Assembly (NCBI GenBank): GCA_965372135.1
Contig: CBDVBD010000038.1
Location: 1 to 22,648 of the forward strand
DNA from: CBDVBD01 sp965372135
GTDB lineage: Bacteria > Electryoneota > RPQS01 > CBDVBD01
Direction: 5' to 3'
Length of the DNA: 22,648 nt
Shown: positions 13,912 through 22,276 of the stretch, piece by piece
How the letters are laid out: every line of letters starts with the position of its first letter
Position numbering within the stretch: position 1 is the first letter of the stretch
Notes under the pieces: model-generated
Told to the model about the DNA's origin: nothing
Database searches by the model: none
The model's input: only the letters and a program-made list of their open reading frames with translations
Translations under genes and position numbers: made by a program

Positions 13912-13940
13912 AAAGGGGGTGATAGTAAATGTTTAAATAA
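13912..13940 (+). other. Near-perfect ribosome site with a three-codon ORF (MFK)
   Basis: AAAGGGGGTGAT (13912-13923) matches 11 of the 12 bases expected to pair with the 3' end of 16S rRNA, and 5 nt later comes ATG TTT AAA TAA (13929-13940). The real fapA start is 24 nt beyond the stop, with its own GGGAG. No longer frame begins at this ribosome site. It could be a standby site or a start-stop element that controls translation of the next gene. Confidence 0.45.
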
Positions 13941-13964
13941 TGGACTTTTCTCGACAGGGAGAAA

Positions 13965-15911
13965 ATGGCATCATTCATGGCAAAACCTACTCCTGATTCA
14001 CCGGCTTCTGTTTCTACACAGTCGGAAGAATCACTCCAGGTACAAATTATCTCCACAGGGACAGATCGGTGGAAAATCAGTACTTGTTTCTCGACAAATA
14101 AGGATCATAAACAGGTGATACCTCAGAAGTTAGTGGAGATCAAGAAACAGATTTCCGCTCAGTATCACCATCCGGAAAACCTCCTGCAATATAAGAAATT
14201 GTTGAAAAAGGAAGTGAGGGATGACGGTAAATTATATATCGAAATCGTGATTGAACGGCTGCCGATAACTACCGGTGCTCCGCAAGTAACATACAAACCT
14301 CTTATTTCCAATACCGGTGAGGAATATTCCAATATGATTTGCTTGATCGATCTGTATCCGTTGGACAAGTTTGACAAGCAGATCAGCACGGAAACGGTCA
14401 AACAGTCGATAGAAAAGGAGGGAATCGATAAGAAGTTAGTCCAGTGGGATCTGATCGAGGATAGCATTAAGAACGTGATCGACAAACAAGTTCCTGCGCA
14501 TAAACTGGAAATAGCGCGGGGGAAGCTACCGTCTAAAGGCAAGGATGCGGAGTTGGAATTCACCTTTCCTTTGATGCCGGAAGAAGGACAGGCACAGGAA
14601 TATTTGGAAGCCAGAAAGGTTAAACAGGGAGACATCCTGTGCACAAAAAGTACTCCAAAAACGGGAAAGAAAACGGGGTATACGGTAAAAGGCAAGCCTT
14701 TACCGCCATGTAAAGGTTGGGATGTGAAGCTGGTGACCAAACAAGGAGCAGTCCACTCATCCGATAAATCAGAAATCATCGCCAAGATTGATGGATTAGT
14801 GACAGCTCATAGGAAGGAAAAATCAATTATCGTCCCGGATGGACGGATTGTGGTTCCACAGGAGATTACATTTCAAGTGGATCCGATGCTGGTAGTTAAA
14901 GGCGATCAATGTCAAAACGTCACCACCGACGATGCAATAGAAGTGGTAGGATCGTTGAAGAAGAACAGCAACTTAATCAGTCACAGCGAAGTTCATGTTC
15001 ATGTAGATGTAATCGACAGCAGTCAAATTCAAGCCAGCGGTGCGGTAACAATCGGGGGAATGGTGCGGAAAGGAACAGTCATCAGCGACGAAGAAATAAA
15101 CACGCACGGCAAAGTGATCGATTCAAAACTGACAGCAAAAGGTAAGATTTTTTCGACAGGACCGGTAACGAATTCGGAGATCGAAGGCGATGTAGTTGAA
15201 CTGGGGAAGGTTGAAGGCAGTGAAATTCAGGCGCAGAGTCATGTAACGGTAAATCAGATTGGAATGAGCGGCGACGGGAAAATTTCACAAGTTAAAATCA
15301 ACCGTAATCGTTTCTTGGACCACAAAATAGAGGATCACCAGCACTTCATCGATGCAGCAAATCAAAATTTGGAACGGCTGTACGAGCTGTTCGATACTGA
15401 GAAACTGAATAATCTATCCCCGCCGGAACAAACCCGAATCATCATGAACATGCTCCGTGATAGAAAAAAGAAAGGCAAAAAAGCGTATTCGGTGAGGGAA
15501 GTGGAAACCCTGAAACAGTTACTGGGATCGGTTCCGACTCTAAAACGCATGATCCAGAAAAAGCGGGAAGAAATCGAACAACTTTCACGTCAGATGGAGG
15601 CAACTGACGATTCAACGAAGATGTTTATCGTCAAAGAACGGGTAACGGCTCGAACCATTGTCACCATCGGCGAACATCAGACGGAATTGGAACCGACGGA
15701 AAAGGGAGTATGCGTTCGAGCCGATGACAACGGGATCTTTGTGGAAGCACTACCGGAAAGTTTGGAATCCATCGAATCCATGTTGACAGCCCTTGAATCC
15801 ACACAGGATACTTCAGAAGGGAACGATTCCTCCTCGGACAGCATTGAGTCATCCGATTCTGAAGATATAGAAAGTAATTTATTAGAAGCTATCACGGAAT
15901 CAGAATCATAA
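13965..15911 (+). CDS. FapA/DUF342 polymerising beta-helix protein
   Basis: A 648-residue cytoplasmic protein of the FapA (DUF342) family. The hallmark runs from about residue 215: VKQGDILCTKSTPKTGKKTG, YTVKGKPLPP, SEIIAKIDGLV and IIVPDGRIVVPQEITFQVDP, then a repetitive valine/glycine-rich right-handed beta-helix (about 300-440; EVVGSLKKNSNLISHSEVHV, SGAVTIGGMVRKGTVIS and so on). Residues 445-570 are helical and probably coiled coil, a beta module follows (VERV-like VKERVTARTIVTIGE), and the end (612-648) is an acidic Ser/Asp/Glu-rich tail. FapA is tied to polar flagellar assembly in Vibrio, and DUF342 proteins also occur near chemosensory genes. No flagellar gene is visible here, so the role is not fixed. 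The start has AGGGAG 3 nt upstream. It follows the short kinase, which may regulate it. Confidence 0.88.
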   Translation: MASFMAKPTPDSPASVSTQSEESLQVQIISTGTDRWKISTCFSTNKDHKQVIPQKLVEIKKQISAQYHHPENLLQYKKLLKKEVRDDGKLYIEIVIERLPITTGAPQVTYKPLISNTGEEYSNMICLIDLYPLDKFDKQISTETVKQSIEKEGIDKKLVQWDLIEDSIKNVIDKQVPAHKLEIARGKLPSKGKDAELEFTFPLMPEEGQAQEYLEARKVKQGDILCTKSTPKTGKKTGYTVKGKPLPPCKGWDVKLVTKQGAVHSSDKSEIIAKIDGLVTAHRKEKSIIVPDGRIVVPQEITFQVDPMLVVKGDQCQNVTTDDAIEVVGSLKKNSNLISHSEVHVHVDVIDSSQIQASGAVTIGGMVRKGTVISDEEINTHGKVIDSKLTAKGKIFSTGPVTNSEIEGDVVELGKVEGSEIQAQSHVTVNQIGMSGDGKISQVKINRNRFLDHKIEDHQHFIDAANQNLERLYELFDTEKLNNLSPPEQTRIIMNMLRDRKKKGKKAYSVREVETLKQLLGSVPTLKRMIQKKREEIEQLSRQMEATDDSTKMFIVKERVTARTIVTIGEHQTELEPTEKGVCVRADDNGIFVEALPESLESIESMLTALESTQDTSEGNDSSSDSIESSDSEDIESNLLEAITESES

Positions 15912-16262
15912 GCACTGTCACCCAGTTTGTTACTGCCCATTCCAAGCAAAATAGCGATTTATCTGCAAATATTGCAGTGTTAAATGAGACCCCTTGATTA
16001 ATTGTATACGAATTTTCAGGAATAATTTTCAACACTCCTACCATTTATCTCCTTGTAAGCATCGGAATTAGAGTCGCATTAGCAGTCTTATAGCCTTGGT
16101 TACAATTTGGGCAATAAATCATTCGGACGATTGGTCTGTATTTTGCAAGCTGACAGCCATTACCCACTATTGAGATATGTTGATCGCGTGGGAGTCAGAT
16201 GGTTTAACTTTTGGGTTTGCATTGGGACTTAAGTACCGGTAGATACAATCCTTAGGAACATC
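15912..16262. other. Intergenic region before the C25 protease, no gene seen
   Basis: This 351-nt stretch separates fapA from the protease gene. It holds a small hairpin CTGCAA-ATA-TTGCAG variant (15963-15977, 6-bp stem) without a U-run. I found no terminator or RNA that I can defend. A ribosome site AGGA lies 5 nt before the protease ATG. Confidence 0.5.
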
Positions 16263-19200
16263 ATGAGATCATTAGTTTATCTTGTATCATTATTTTTAAT
16301 TGGAATTAACGCTTCAGCGGTTCCGGTGTGGGAGGGTGACGGCGCGCCTGCATCTCCCATCATTCGTCTGGCGGAATCCGATGACAACCAACTGGTTATC
16401 GAGGTGGAGGTGCCGGGAATTTGGATAACGACTGGGGATTCGGGAACAGTGATGATTGCTGGGGAATCGGTGGTCCACCCCACCCACGATTCAAGGTCGA
16501 TCCCTACGGTAACTGCTTTGATTTCGGTGCCGAAACGGGGTGACATTACTGCGACACTGGAATCAGTAGAGTCACGCACCATAGACATCGGGGCAAACGC
16601 AAGGATTTTAAATGGCGAGGACAGCAATCCGATGATCCAGAAGGGGCTGCCTGTAGTGGGAGAGCGCTCACATATGCGGGGGATGATATTAGTTCCAGTA
16701 ACGATACCACTGGTTCGACCGGTCGATAACGGGTATGAAAGGGTGGTCCGGGCACGGATCAGAGTGGATATGTCCGGAGGAGGTGACATTCGGATTGAGC
16801 CTCGCTATTGCACCGAAGCATTTTATCAATTTTGGAATTCCACAGTGCTGAATTCACGGGAAATTTTGGATCCGATTATTCCCATTCCCGGCGCATATTT
16901 GTTTATTTGCCCTGACAATGCAATTCCAACATTGGAACCGTTGGTGGAATGGAAGCGGCGGTCGGGACATCCGGTTCAGGTGGCACCGTTGTCAGTCACC
17001 GGATCTATCGCTAACGAGATTCAGAACTACATTGCAAACGCGTATACCATCGGGGATATCCCCCCGGAATATGTGGTTTTGGTTGGGGATGTGGACGGCG
17101 GCTACGCGGTTCCCACTTTCTTTATCGAAAGTATAATGACGGATGATTGTACGGATTTACCATACACGTTGATTGAAGGTAACGACTATTTCCCGGAGAT
17201 GCTGATCGGGCGTTTGTCGATATCGACATTGACCGAACTCATCGTAATCGTTAACAAGATTCTATCCTACGAACGATCACCCAATGTCAGTGGTGCAAAT
17301 TGGTTTGAGCGGGGATTAGTAGTAGCTAATGCGGATTATAATCCTCTATATCAGATACTATCATCACCACGCCATACCAAGCTTTGGGTGCGGGAAATGA
17401 TGTTGGAAAGTGGTTTCGAAAACGTGGACACGGCATTTTATCCTGCTCAACAGAGTCCGATGTTTATTAGTGATCCTATCAACCAAGGAGTCTCTTTCGT
17501 CAATTACCGAGGGTATGGTCATTATATCGGATGGGCTGGTCCCTATTTTTCTATCTTGGAAGTCTATAACACTCTGTCCAACATAAATATGCTTCCAGTA
17601 GTCACTTCCATTGTATGCGGGGGTGGGAATTTTGCTTACGAAAATTCACCGTGTTTCGGGGAAGCCTGGATTCGGGTGGGTACGCCGTTGTCACCTCATG
17701 GAGCAGTGGCGTTTGTAGGACCTTCTGAACTTGATACTAAAACTTGGTTTAACAACTGCATCGATGCCGGAATATATTGGGGAATCTTTCATGATGAGCT
17801 GCCTACATTGGGGCAGGCGCTGCTCCGAGGGAAGTTCGAAGCGTATCTGCAGTTTCCTTTTTATCATGCTCCCGGAAATAATACCAACAGTGTACATTTC
17901 TATTATCATGTCTATGGTATCTTAGGAGACCCGGGTTTACGTCTGTGGACGGCAGAGCCCACCGAATTAACGGTCGATCATCCCACGGAAGTGCCTAACG
18001 GCACCAACACAGTGGCGATAACCGTTACCTCCCAGGGGATACCGGTCAGCGATGCCAGAGTGGCGCTGGCAACTCCGGATACTATGTTAGCAGTAGGAAA
18101 TACCGATGCCAATGGGGTTGTGTCGTTGGTGTCAAATCCATTGGAAGGGGATTCCGTTTGGGTTACGGTGACCGGCAGGAATCGGATTCCTTATCTCGGG
18201 ACAATTACGGTTACCCAAGCGACCCGGTACATTTCACTTGATTCCTACAACATCGATGACGACACTACTCCACCCAGCCAGGGCAACAACGACGGGATAC
18301 CAAACCCTGGGGAACTATTGGAGGTGACTGTTACCGCTCGAAACACCGGCAGCTTAACTTGTACCGATGTTACCGCCGTGCTGCGGGGATCAGGGGTTAT
18401 CGATTCCACTACCAACTTCGGTAATATTACAATCGGGAGCAGTTCGCAGGCATCTTCCCCGTTTCTGATTGAGATTCCTTTACAGGCAGATGAGGAGGAG
18501 GTTTTGGGATATTCTGTGGTGTTCCGTTCGACCACTTATGAATGGGTTAGTGGACTGGAATTGATAGTACATGGGTCGCACCCATCGTTTGTGTCGTCAA
18601 GAGCGCTTGACGGTGGGAATGGATTGTTGGACCCCGGCGAACAAGCGGAAGTGGTTATGAGCTTCTGCAATATCGGCAGTGCACCGACGACCGGTGCTAA
18701 TATTTCTGTGACCAGCCACGATCTTATATTAGAATTGATTGATTCGGTGGCGGTAATTTCAGCATTGGATCCGGGGGATACTTTGGAGATTTCCGGAAAC
18801 ACGTTTACCATGCGGGCTATCGATGATATTTTACCGGCGGAACCGGTCACGCTCATGTATTGGTTCGAGGAAAGCACTGGCAGGACGGATTCTGGGACAG
18901 TATTGATGGTGTTAGGGGAAGTAGGTTCCGGTGATCCCACTGCACCCGATGAGTATGGTTACCGCGCGTTCGACGACGGTGATTCGGGATATGTGGATGC
19001 CCCGGAATATCATTGGGTGGAAATCAATCCAGCGCTGGGAGGATTAGGCGAAAATTCCGGCATTCAGGACAGCTTGGAAGGATTCGATGATGCGGTTATT
19101 ATGGATTTACCGTTTGATTTTTCCTTCTATGGGGGGAGTTACCAGCGTATCACCATCTGCTCCAACGGATGGGTGTGTTTGGGCGAAACGCCGATGGTGA

Positions 19201-21458
19201 ATATAAGCAATTACGGAATCCCTTCTGCTATGAGCCCTCCGGCGATGATTGCCGGTTTCTGGGATGATCTGATGATGCCGGAAGGCGCGGGAGTATTCAC
19301 CTATCACGATTCACTCGGGCATAGGTTTATCATCGAATATTACGGCATGGCGAATGTAGCGGATGAGTCCGAGGAAACGTTTCAGATCATCCTGCACGAT
19401 CCGGATTTGTATCCCTCCACTTCCGGGGACGGTCCGATTATCTTTCAGTACCAGGAAGTGCACGACATCGACGCCGGCTATAATTACGCAACGGTAGGTA
19501 TTCAGCGTCCGGAGCCGCGGATGGGAGTGCAGTATTCCTATTTTCATGCGTTAGCGCCGGGGGCGGATTCGTTAGTTGCGGGTCGGGCGATACAATTTAT
19601 CACCAGCGGTTACATCCCTGGTCCGTATGTGCGAGCCACCGGAATCCAGATCGATGATGACAATACAGGGGGAAGTTCGGGGAACGGGAACGGCGTAATC
19701 AACAATGGGGAAACGATTGAATTAACGGTGCGGCTGCAGAATTTCGGGCATCAGGAAGCTTCGGGCGTTACCACCACCTTGCAGAGCACTGACCTATTCA
19801 TTACTATCCTGGATTCTCTCTGCAGTTTCGGAACTATACAGCCACAGGATACAGTCTGGAGTAGTACACCGTACCGGTTTTTAGTGGATGGGAATGTGCC
19901 TAACAACCATCGAATATCATTAACGCTGCAGATTGAAGATAACTTGAGTAATCACTGGATATCATCTTTGGGATCCTATGCCGCCAGTCCGTCGTTTACG
20001 CTGTCGTCGGTGGTGTTCGATGATGACGCCGTTGGTCAAAGCCAAGGCAACGATAACGGGGAACTGAATCCGGGGGAAACGATCGAGCTATCCATGACAG
20101 TAGCTAATTTCGGCGGTAATCACGCCCGTCAGGTTCAAGCGATTTTGCGTACCCACGACCAATACATTACCATCGTAGATTCGGTGGATGCACTTGGGAA
20201 TATTGATATAGATGACTCGGTGTCCACTGGGTTTGATTTTGCTGTTACTTTGGCGGCAACCGCTTGGGATAGCCAGTTGGTTTCGCTGGAATTGTACTTG
20301 GAGGATTCCACCGGTTCATCGGGTACGCTGCCGTTTATCCTGTTGGTCAAGGATTTCCAGGTGTTGTATCATCATAAGGTGCTGACCGATCCGTCGCCGG
20401 GTAATGATAACGGATACGCCGACCCTGGGGAAACGGTCGATCTATCGTTGGTGTTCCACAATCCTAACATGGGAACTGCCACCGGGATATCCGCCGTGGT
20501 TACCACTTCCGATCCCAATTATACCATTAGCGGCGGGACGATAACATTCCCGGACTTACCGGGATATTCGCAGGTGACGTCTGATAATACGTTTTCCGTC
20601 ACGATTGACGATAGCTGCCGCAACCCACATCGTGGCGTGTTTTTACTGGGGATTACCGCGGATGACGGCTATGCGCATACGGACAGTTTTCATCTTACCG
20701 CTGGGGAATTCGAGCTATTCACCGATTTTGACGGCGATTTTGCGATTTGGGCGCATGCCGGTACCGAAGATTATTGGGATACTACCGGGATCGATTTCAT
20801 TTCATTCCATAAGAGCATGTACTGTGGTAACATTAGCTCGATGCAGTATCCCAACAGTTCGGTGGCTACGCTCCTGTCTCCGTTATTTCACCTCGATCCG
20901 GAAGCAGCGTTAGTGTTTGACCACAAGTACGAGTTTGCCGATACGGATTACGGACGAGTGATGGTACAGACCAATACCGGACCGGTGGAGATGATGCGAT
21001 ATACCGGATCCAACGGGGGATGGGTGAGAGAGGGAATTCCGCTGTCGGAATTGGGCACCTATGACCTTAGTCGAGTGTTTTTTGGCATTTCCACCAATGC
21101 ATCCGGTACCGCGGAAGGTTGGTGGCTGGATAACGTAATGATAATCTATAACTACCCGCTTTCCGGGATACCGGAAACCACCAATCCAGTGCCAAGGATT
21201 TATTACTTGGGGCAAGCCTACCCCAACCCATTCAACGCCAGTACGGTTATTCCTTTCGGGGTGCCGCAGCAGTCACGGGTGATGATGGAGGTATATAATA
21301 TCCTCGGGCAGCGTGTGCAGGTGTTGGTTGATGATAATCATACACCCGGCGACCATAAGGTCACCTGGGAAGCGCCGACTCAGGGATCAGGAATCTACTT
21401 TATCCGCATGGAAGCGGAAAATTTCTCCCGAGTACGCAAGATTGTGTTGTTGAAATAG
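16263..21458 (+). CDS. Secreted C25-family (gingipain-like) protein with repeated beta modules and a type IX sorting tail
   Basis: A 1731-residue exported protein. Signal peptide 1-19 (cleavage after ASA), a propeptide-like beta region to about 205, then the C25 peptidase fold (about 206-562): VSFVNYRGYGHYIGW (416-424), the expected catalytic Cys in TSIVCGGGNFAY (C452), PCFGEAW, GAVAFVGPSE and FYYHVYGILGDPGLRLW. The usual catalytic His of the YxGHG motif is Tyr418; H420 is two residues on. An Ig-like domain (567-662) follows, then five modules starting with an acidic GN-x-NG-x3-PGE motif (665-684, 783-793, 1131-1150, 1253-1272, 1376-1390), a NIDO-like block (897-1115), a beta-rich domain near 1420-1640, and the tail AYPNPFN (1652-1658) to ILGQRVQVL and VRKIVLLK, a T9SS type A sorting signal. 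It is probably a cell-surface or released protease. Confidence 0.88.
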   Translation: MRSLVYLVSLFLIGINASAVPVWEGDGAPASPIIRLAESDDNQLVIEVEVPGIWITTGDSGTVMIAGESVVHPTHDSRSIPTVTALISVPKRGDITATLESVESRTIDIGANARILNGEDSNPMIQKGLPVVGERSHMRGMILVPVTIPLVRPVDNGYERVVRARIRVDMSGGGDIRIEPRYCTEAFYQFWNSTVLNSREILDPIIPIPGAYLFICPDNAIPTLEPLVEWKRRSGHPVQVAPLSVTGSIANEIQNYIANAYTIGDIPPEYVVLVGDVDGGYAVPTFFIESIMTDDCTDLPYTLIEGNDYFPEMLIGRLSISTLTELIVIVNKILSYERSPNVSGANWFERGLVVANADYNPLYQILSSPRHTKLWVREMMLESGFENVDTAFYPAQQSPMFISDPINQGVSFVNYRGYGHYIGWAGPYFSILEVYNTLSNINMLPVVTSIVCGGGNFAYENSPCFGEAWIRVGTPLSPHGAVAFVGPSELDTKTWFNNCIDAGIYWGIFHDELPTLGQALLRGKFEAYLQFPFYHAPGNNTNSVHFYYHVYGILGDPGLRLWTAEPTELTVDHPTEVPNGTNTVAITVTSQGIPVSDARVALATPDTMLAVGNTDANGVVSLVSNPLEGDSVWVTVTGRNRIPYLGTITVTQATRYISLDSYNIDDDTTPPSQGNNDGIPNPGELLEVTVTARNTGSLTCTDVTAVLRGSGVIDSTTNFGNITIGSSSQASSPFLIEIPLQADEEEVLGYSVVFRSTTYEWVSGLELIVHGSHPSFVSSRALDGGNGLLDPGEQAEVVMSFCNIGSAPTTGANISVTSHDLILELIDSVAVISALDPGDTLEISGNTFTMRAIDDILPAEPVTLMYWFEESTGRTDSGTVLMVLGEVGSGDPTAPDEYGYRAFDDGDSGYVDAPEYHWVEINPALGGLGENSGIQDSLEGFDDAVIMDLPFDFSFYGGSYQRITICSNGWVCLGETPMVNISNYGIPSAMSPPAMIAGFWDDLMMPEGAGVFTYHDSLGHRFIIEYYGMANVADESEETFQIILHDPDLYPSTSGDGPIIFQYQEVHDIDAGYNYATVGIQRPEPRMGVQYSYFHALAPGADSLVAGRAIQFITSGYIPGPYVRATGIQIDDDNTGGSSGNGNGVINNGETIELTVRLQNFGHQEASGVTTTLQSTDLFITILDSLCSFGTIQPQDTVWSSTPYRFLVDGNVPNNHRISLTLQIEDNLSNHWISSLGSYAASPSFTLSSVVFDDDAVGQSQGNDNGELNPGETIELSMTVANFGGNHARQVQAILRTHDQYITIVDSVDALGNIDIDDSVSTGFDFAVTLAATAWDSQLVSLELYLEDSTGSSGTLPFILLVKDFQVLYHHKVLTDPSPGNDNGYADPGETVDLSLVFHNPNMGTATGISAVVTTSDPNYTISGGTITFPDLPGYSQVTSDNTFSVTIDDSCRNPHRGVFLLGITADDGYAHTDSFHLTAGEFELFTDFDGDFAIWAHAGTEDYWDTTGIDFISFHKSMYCGNISSMQYPNSSVATLLSPLFHLDPEAALVFDHKYEFADTDYGRVMVQTNTGPVEMMRYTGSNGGWVREGIPLSELGTYDLSRVFFGISTNASGTAEGWWLDNVMIIYNYPLSGIPETTNPVPRIYYLGQAYPNPFNASTVIPFGVPQQSRVMMEVYNILGQRVQVLVDDNHTPGDHKVTWEAPTQGSGIYFIRMEAENFSRVRKIVLLK

Positions 21459-21507
21459 GTAACATGTAGCGTTTAATTTCCTGATTATTCCTTGATTGAT
21501 TTTTTCG

Positions 21508-21532
21508 CCCGGAAAACAACCGCGTTTCCGGG
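21508..21532 (+). terminator. Probable terminator of the C25 protease gene
   Basis: An 8-bp stem CCCGGAAA (21508-21515) / TTTCCGGG (21525-21532) with a 9-nt loop lies 50 nt past the stop codon, followed by TTTACTATATATA, a weak U-run. The other strand would read AAAAAA-flanked and less likely. Confidence 0.5.
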
Positions 21533-21621
21533 TTTACTATATATAGAAATTGATATTTCTTGTGGATTTTCACTTGTGAATTAGTTACATTTAATTAATT
21601 TCATATCAATGCGAGGCTAAT

Positions 21622-22134
21622 ATGGCAGTATGGATTGCGGTGTCCGGTGGCAAGAAAGTAGGAAAAACATCGGTCATCGAACAGATAATCGAACATCTAA
21701 CACCATTGGGATATCGGGTGGCGACCATTAAGCACACCAGCCATCAAGTGGACTTGGATACGCCCGGTGCTGATACATCCCGTCACCGGCAGGCAGGTGC
21801 AGACATTGTGGCTCTGAATTCACCCAAGGGATGGTTTGTGATGATGGAGCCCACAGAAGATCGTTGTCCGGAACCATTAGCCGTGTTGTTGTCCACTAAT
21901 GATGTGGTTTTGTGCGAAGGGTACTACCATGCGGATATGGCAAAAATTATGATCGTTTCGAACATTCTGGATGACAAAACCGCCCAGGAACCCACCGGAA
22001 ATATTATCCTGAACGCCAGGCTTAAGAAGAATCAGCAAGGTCAATTACACCTGTCAGACCAAGATCTCGCCCAGGTTATCTCTTACATCCAAAGTCAGTC
22101 TTCCACAGATCAAGAGCAGCGAATTAAGAAATAA
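21622..22134 (+). CDS. mobB: Molybdopterin-guanine dinucleotide biosynthesis adapter protein
   Basis: A 170-residue MobB-type P-loop GTPase. It has Walker A SGGKKVGKTS (residues 8-17; the family usually reads GxSGSGKT) and the family signature GYRVATIKHTSHQVDLDTPG followed by TSRHRQAGA. MobB binds GTP and helps MobA attach GMP to molybdopterin for the bis-MGD cofactor of DMSO-reductase-type enzymes; some members are fused to or replace other Moco steps. GAGG lies 5 nt before the ATG. No mobA, moa, moe or molybdoenzyme gene is in the window, so which oxidoreductase it serves is unknown. The gene follows the protease after a hairpin and is followed 138 nt later by a TPR-like secreted protein. 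Confidence 0.9.
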   Translation: MAVWIAVSGGKKVGKTSVIEQIIEHLTPLGYRVATIKHTSHQVDLDTPGADTSRHRQAGADIVALNSPKGWFVMMEPTEDRCPEPLAVLLSTNDVVLCEGYYHADMAKIMIVSNILDDKTAQEPTGNIILNARLKKNQQGQLHLSDQDLAQVISYIQSQSSTDQEQRIKK

Positions 22135-22187
22135 TTGAGATTTTTCGTTCTCGGATTGAACAAATGACCGCTTTAGGGATTATATAT

Positions 22188-22276
22188 ATGAACGGGAGTT
22201 CATCGCGATGACCATGCGTTCGACCAGCGAATTCAATAATCCCCACGGGGGAATCATTAAAGGAGAACGACCATGA
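22188..22276 (+). other. Two small overlapping ORFs leading into the TPR-like gene
   Basis: ATG at 22188 opens a 7-codon ORF (MNGSSSR) ending in TGA 22209-22211. That TGA overlaps, as ATGA, an ATG at 22208 opening a 22-codon ORF (MTMRSTSEFNNPHGGIIKGE and two more residues), whose TGA at 22274-22276 overlaps, again as ATGA, the start of the TPR-like gene. Each has a purine-rich site: AGGGA 8 nt before the first and GGGAG 9 nt before the second. A small stem TCCCC/GGGGA lies inside. Coupled translation or chance. Confidence 0.35.

Noticed and set aside
14165..14785. 206-residue minus-strand ORF inside fapA
   Set aside because: It lies wholly within a well-supported gene and its translation has no recognisable motif; it is a shadow of the fapA codon pattern.
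16045..16122. Minus-strand 25-codon ORF starting MIYCPNCNQGYK, resembling half a zinc ribbon
   Set aside because: There is only one CxxC pair, no ribosome site and an early stop; a chance match or at best a relic.
16222..16249. TTGGGA-16-TACAAT as promoter of the C25 protease gene
   Set aside because: Transcription would begin at about 16256, inside or past the AGGA ribosome site and only 7 nt before the ATG.
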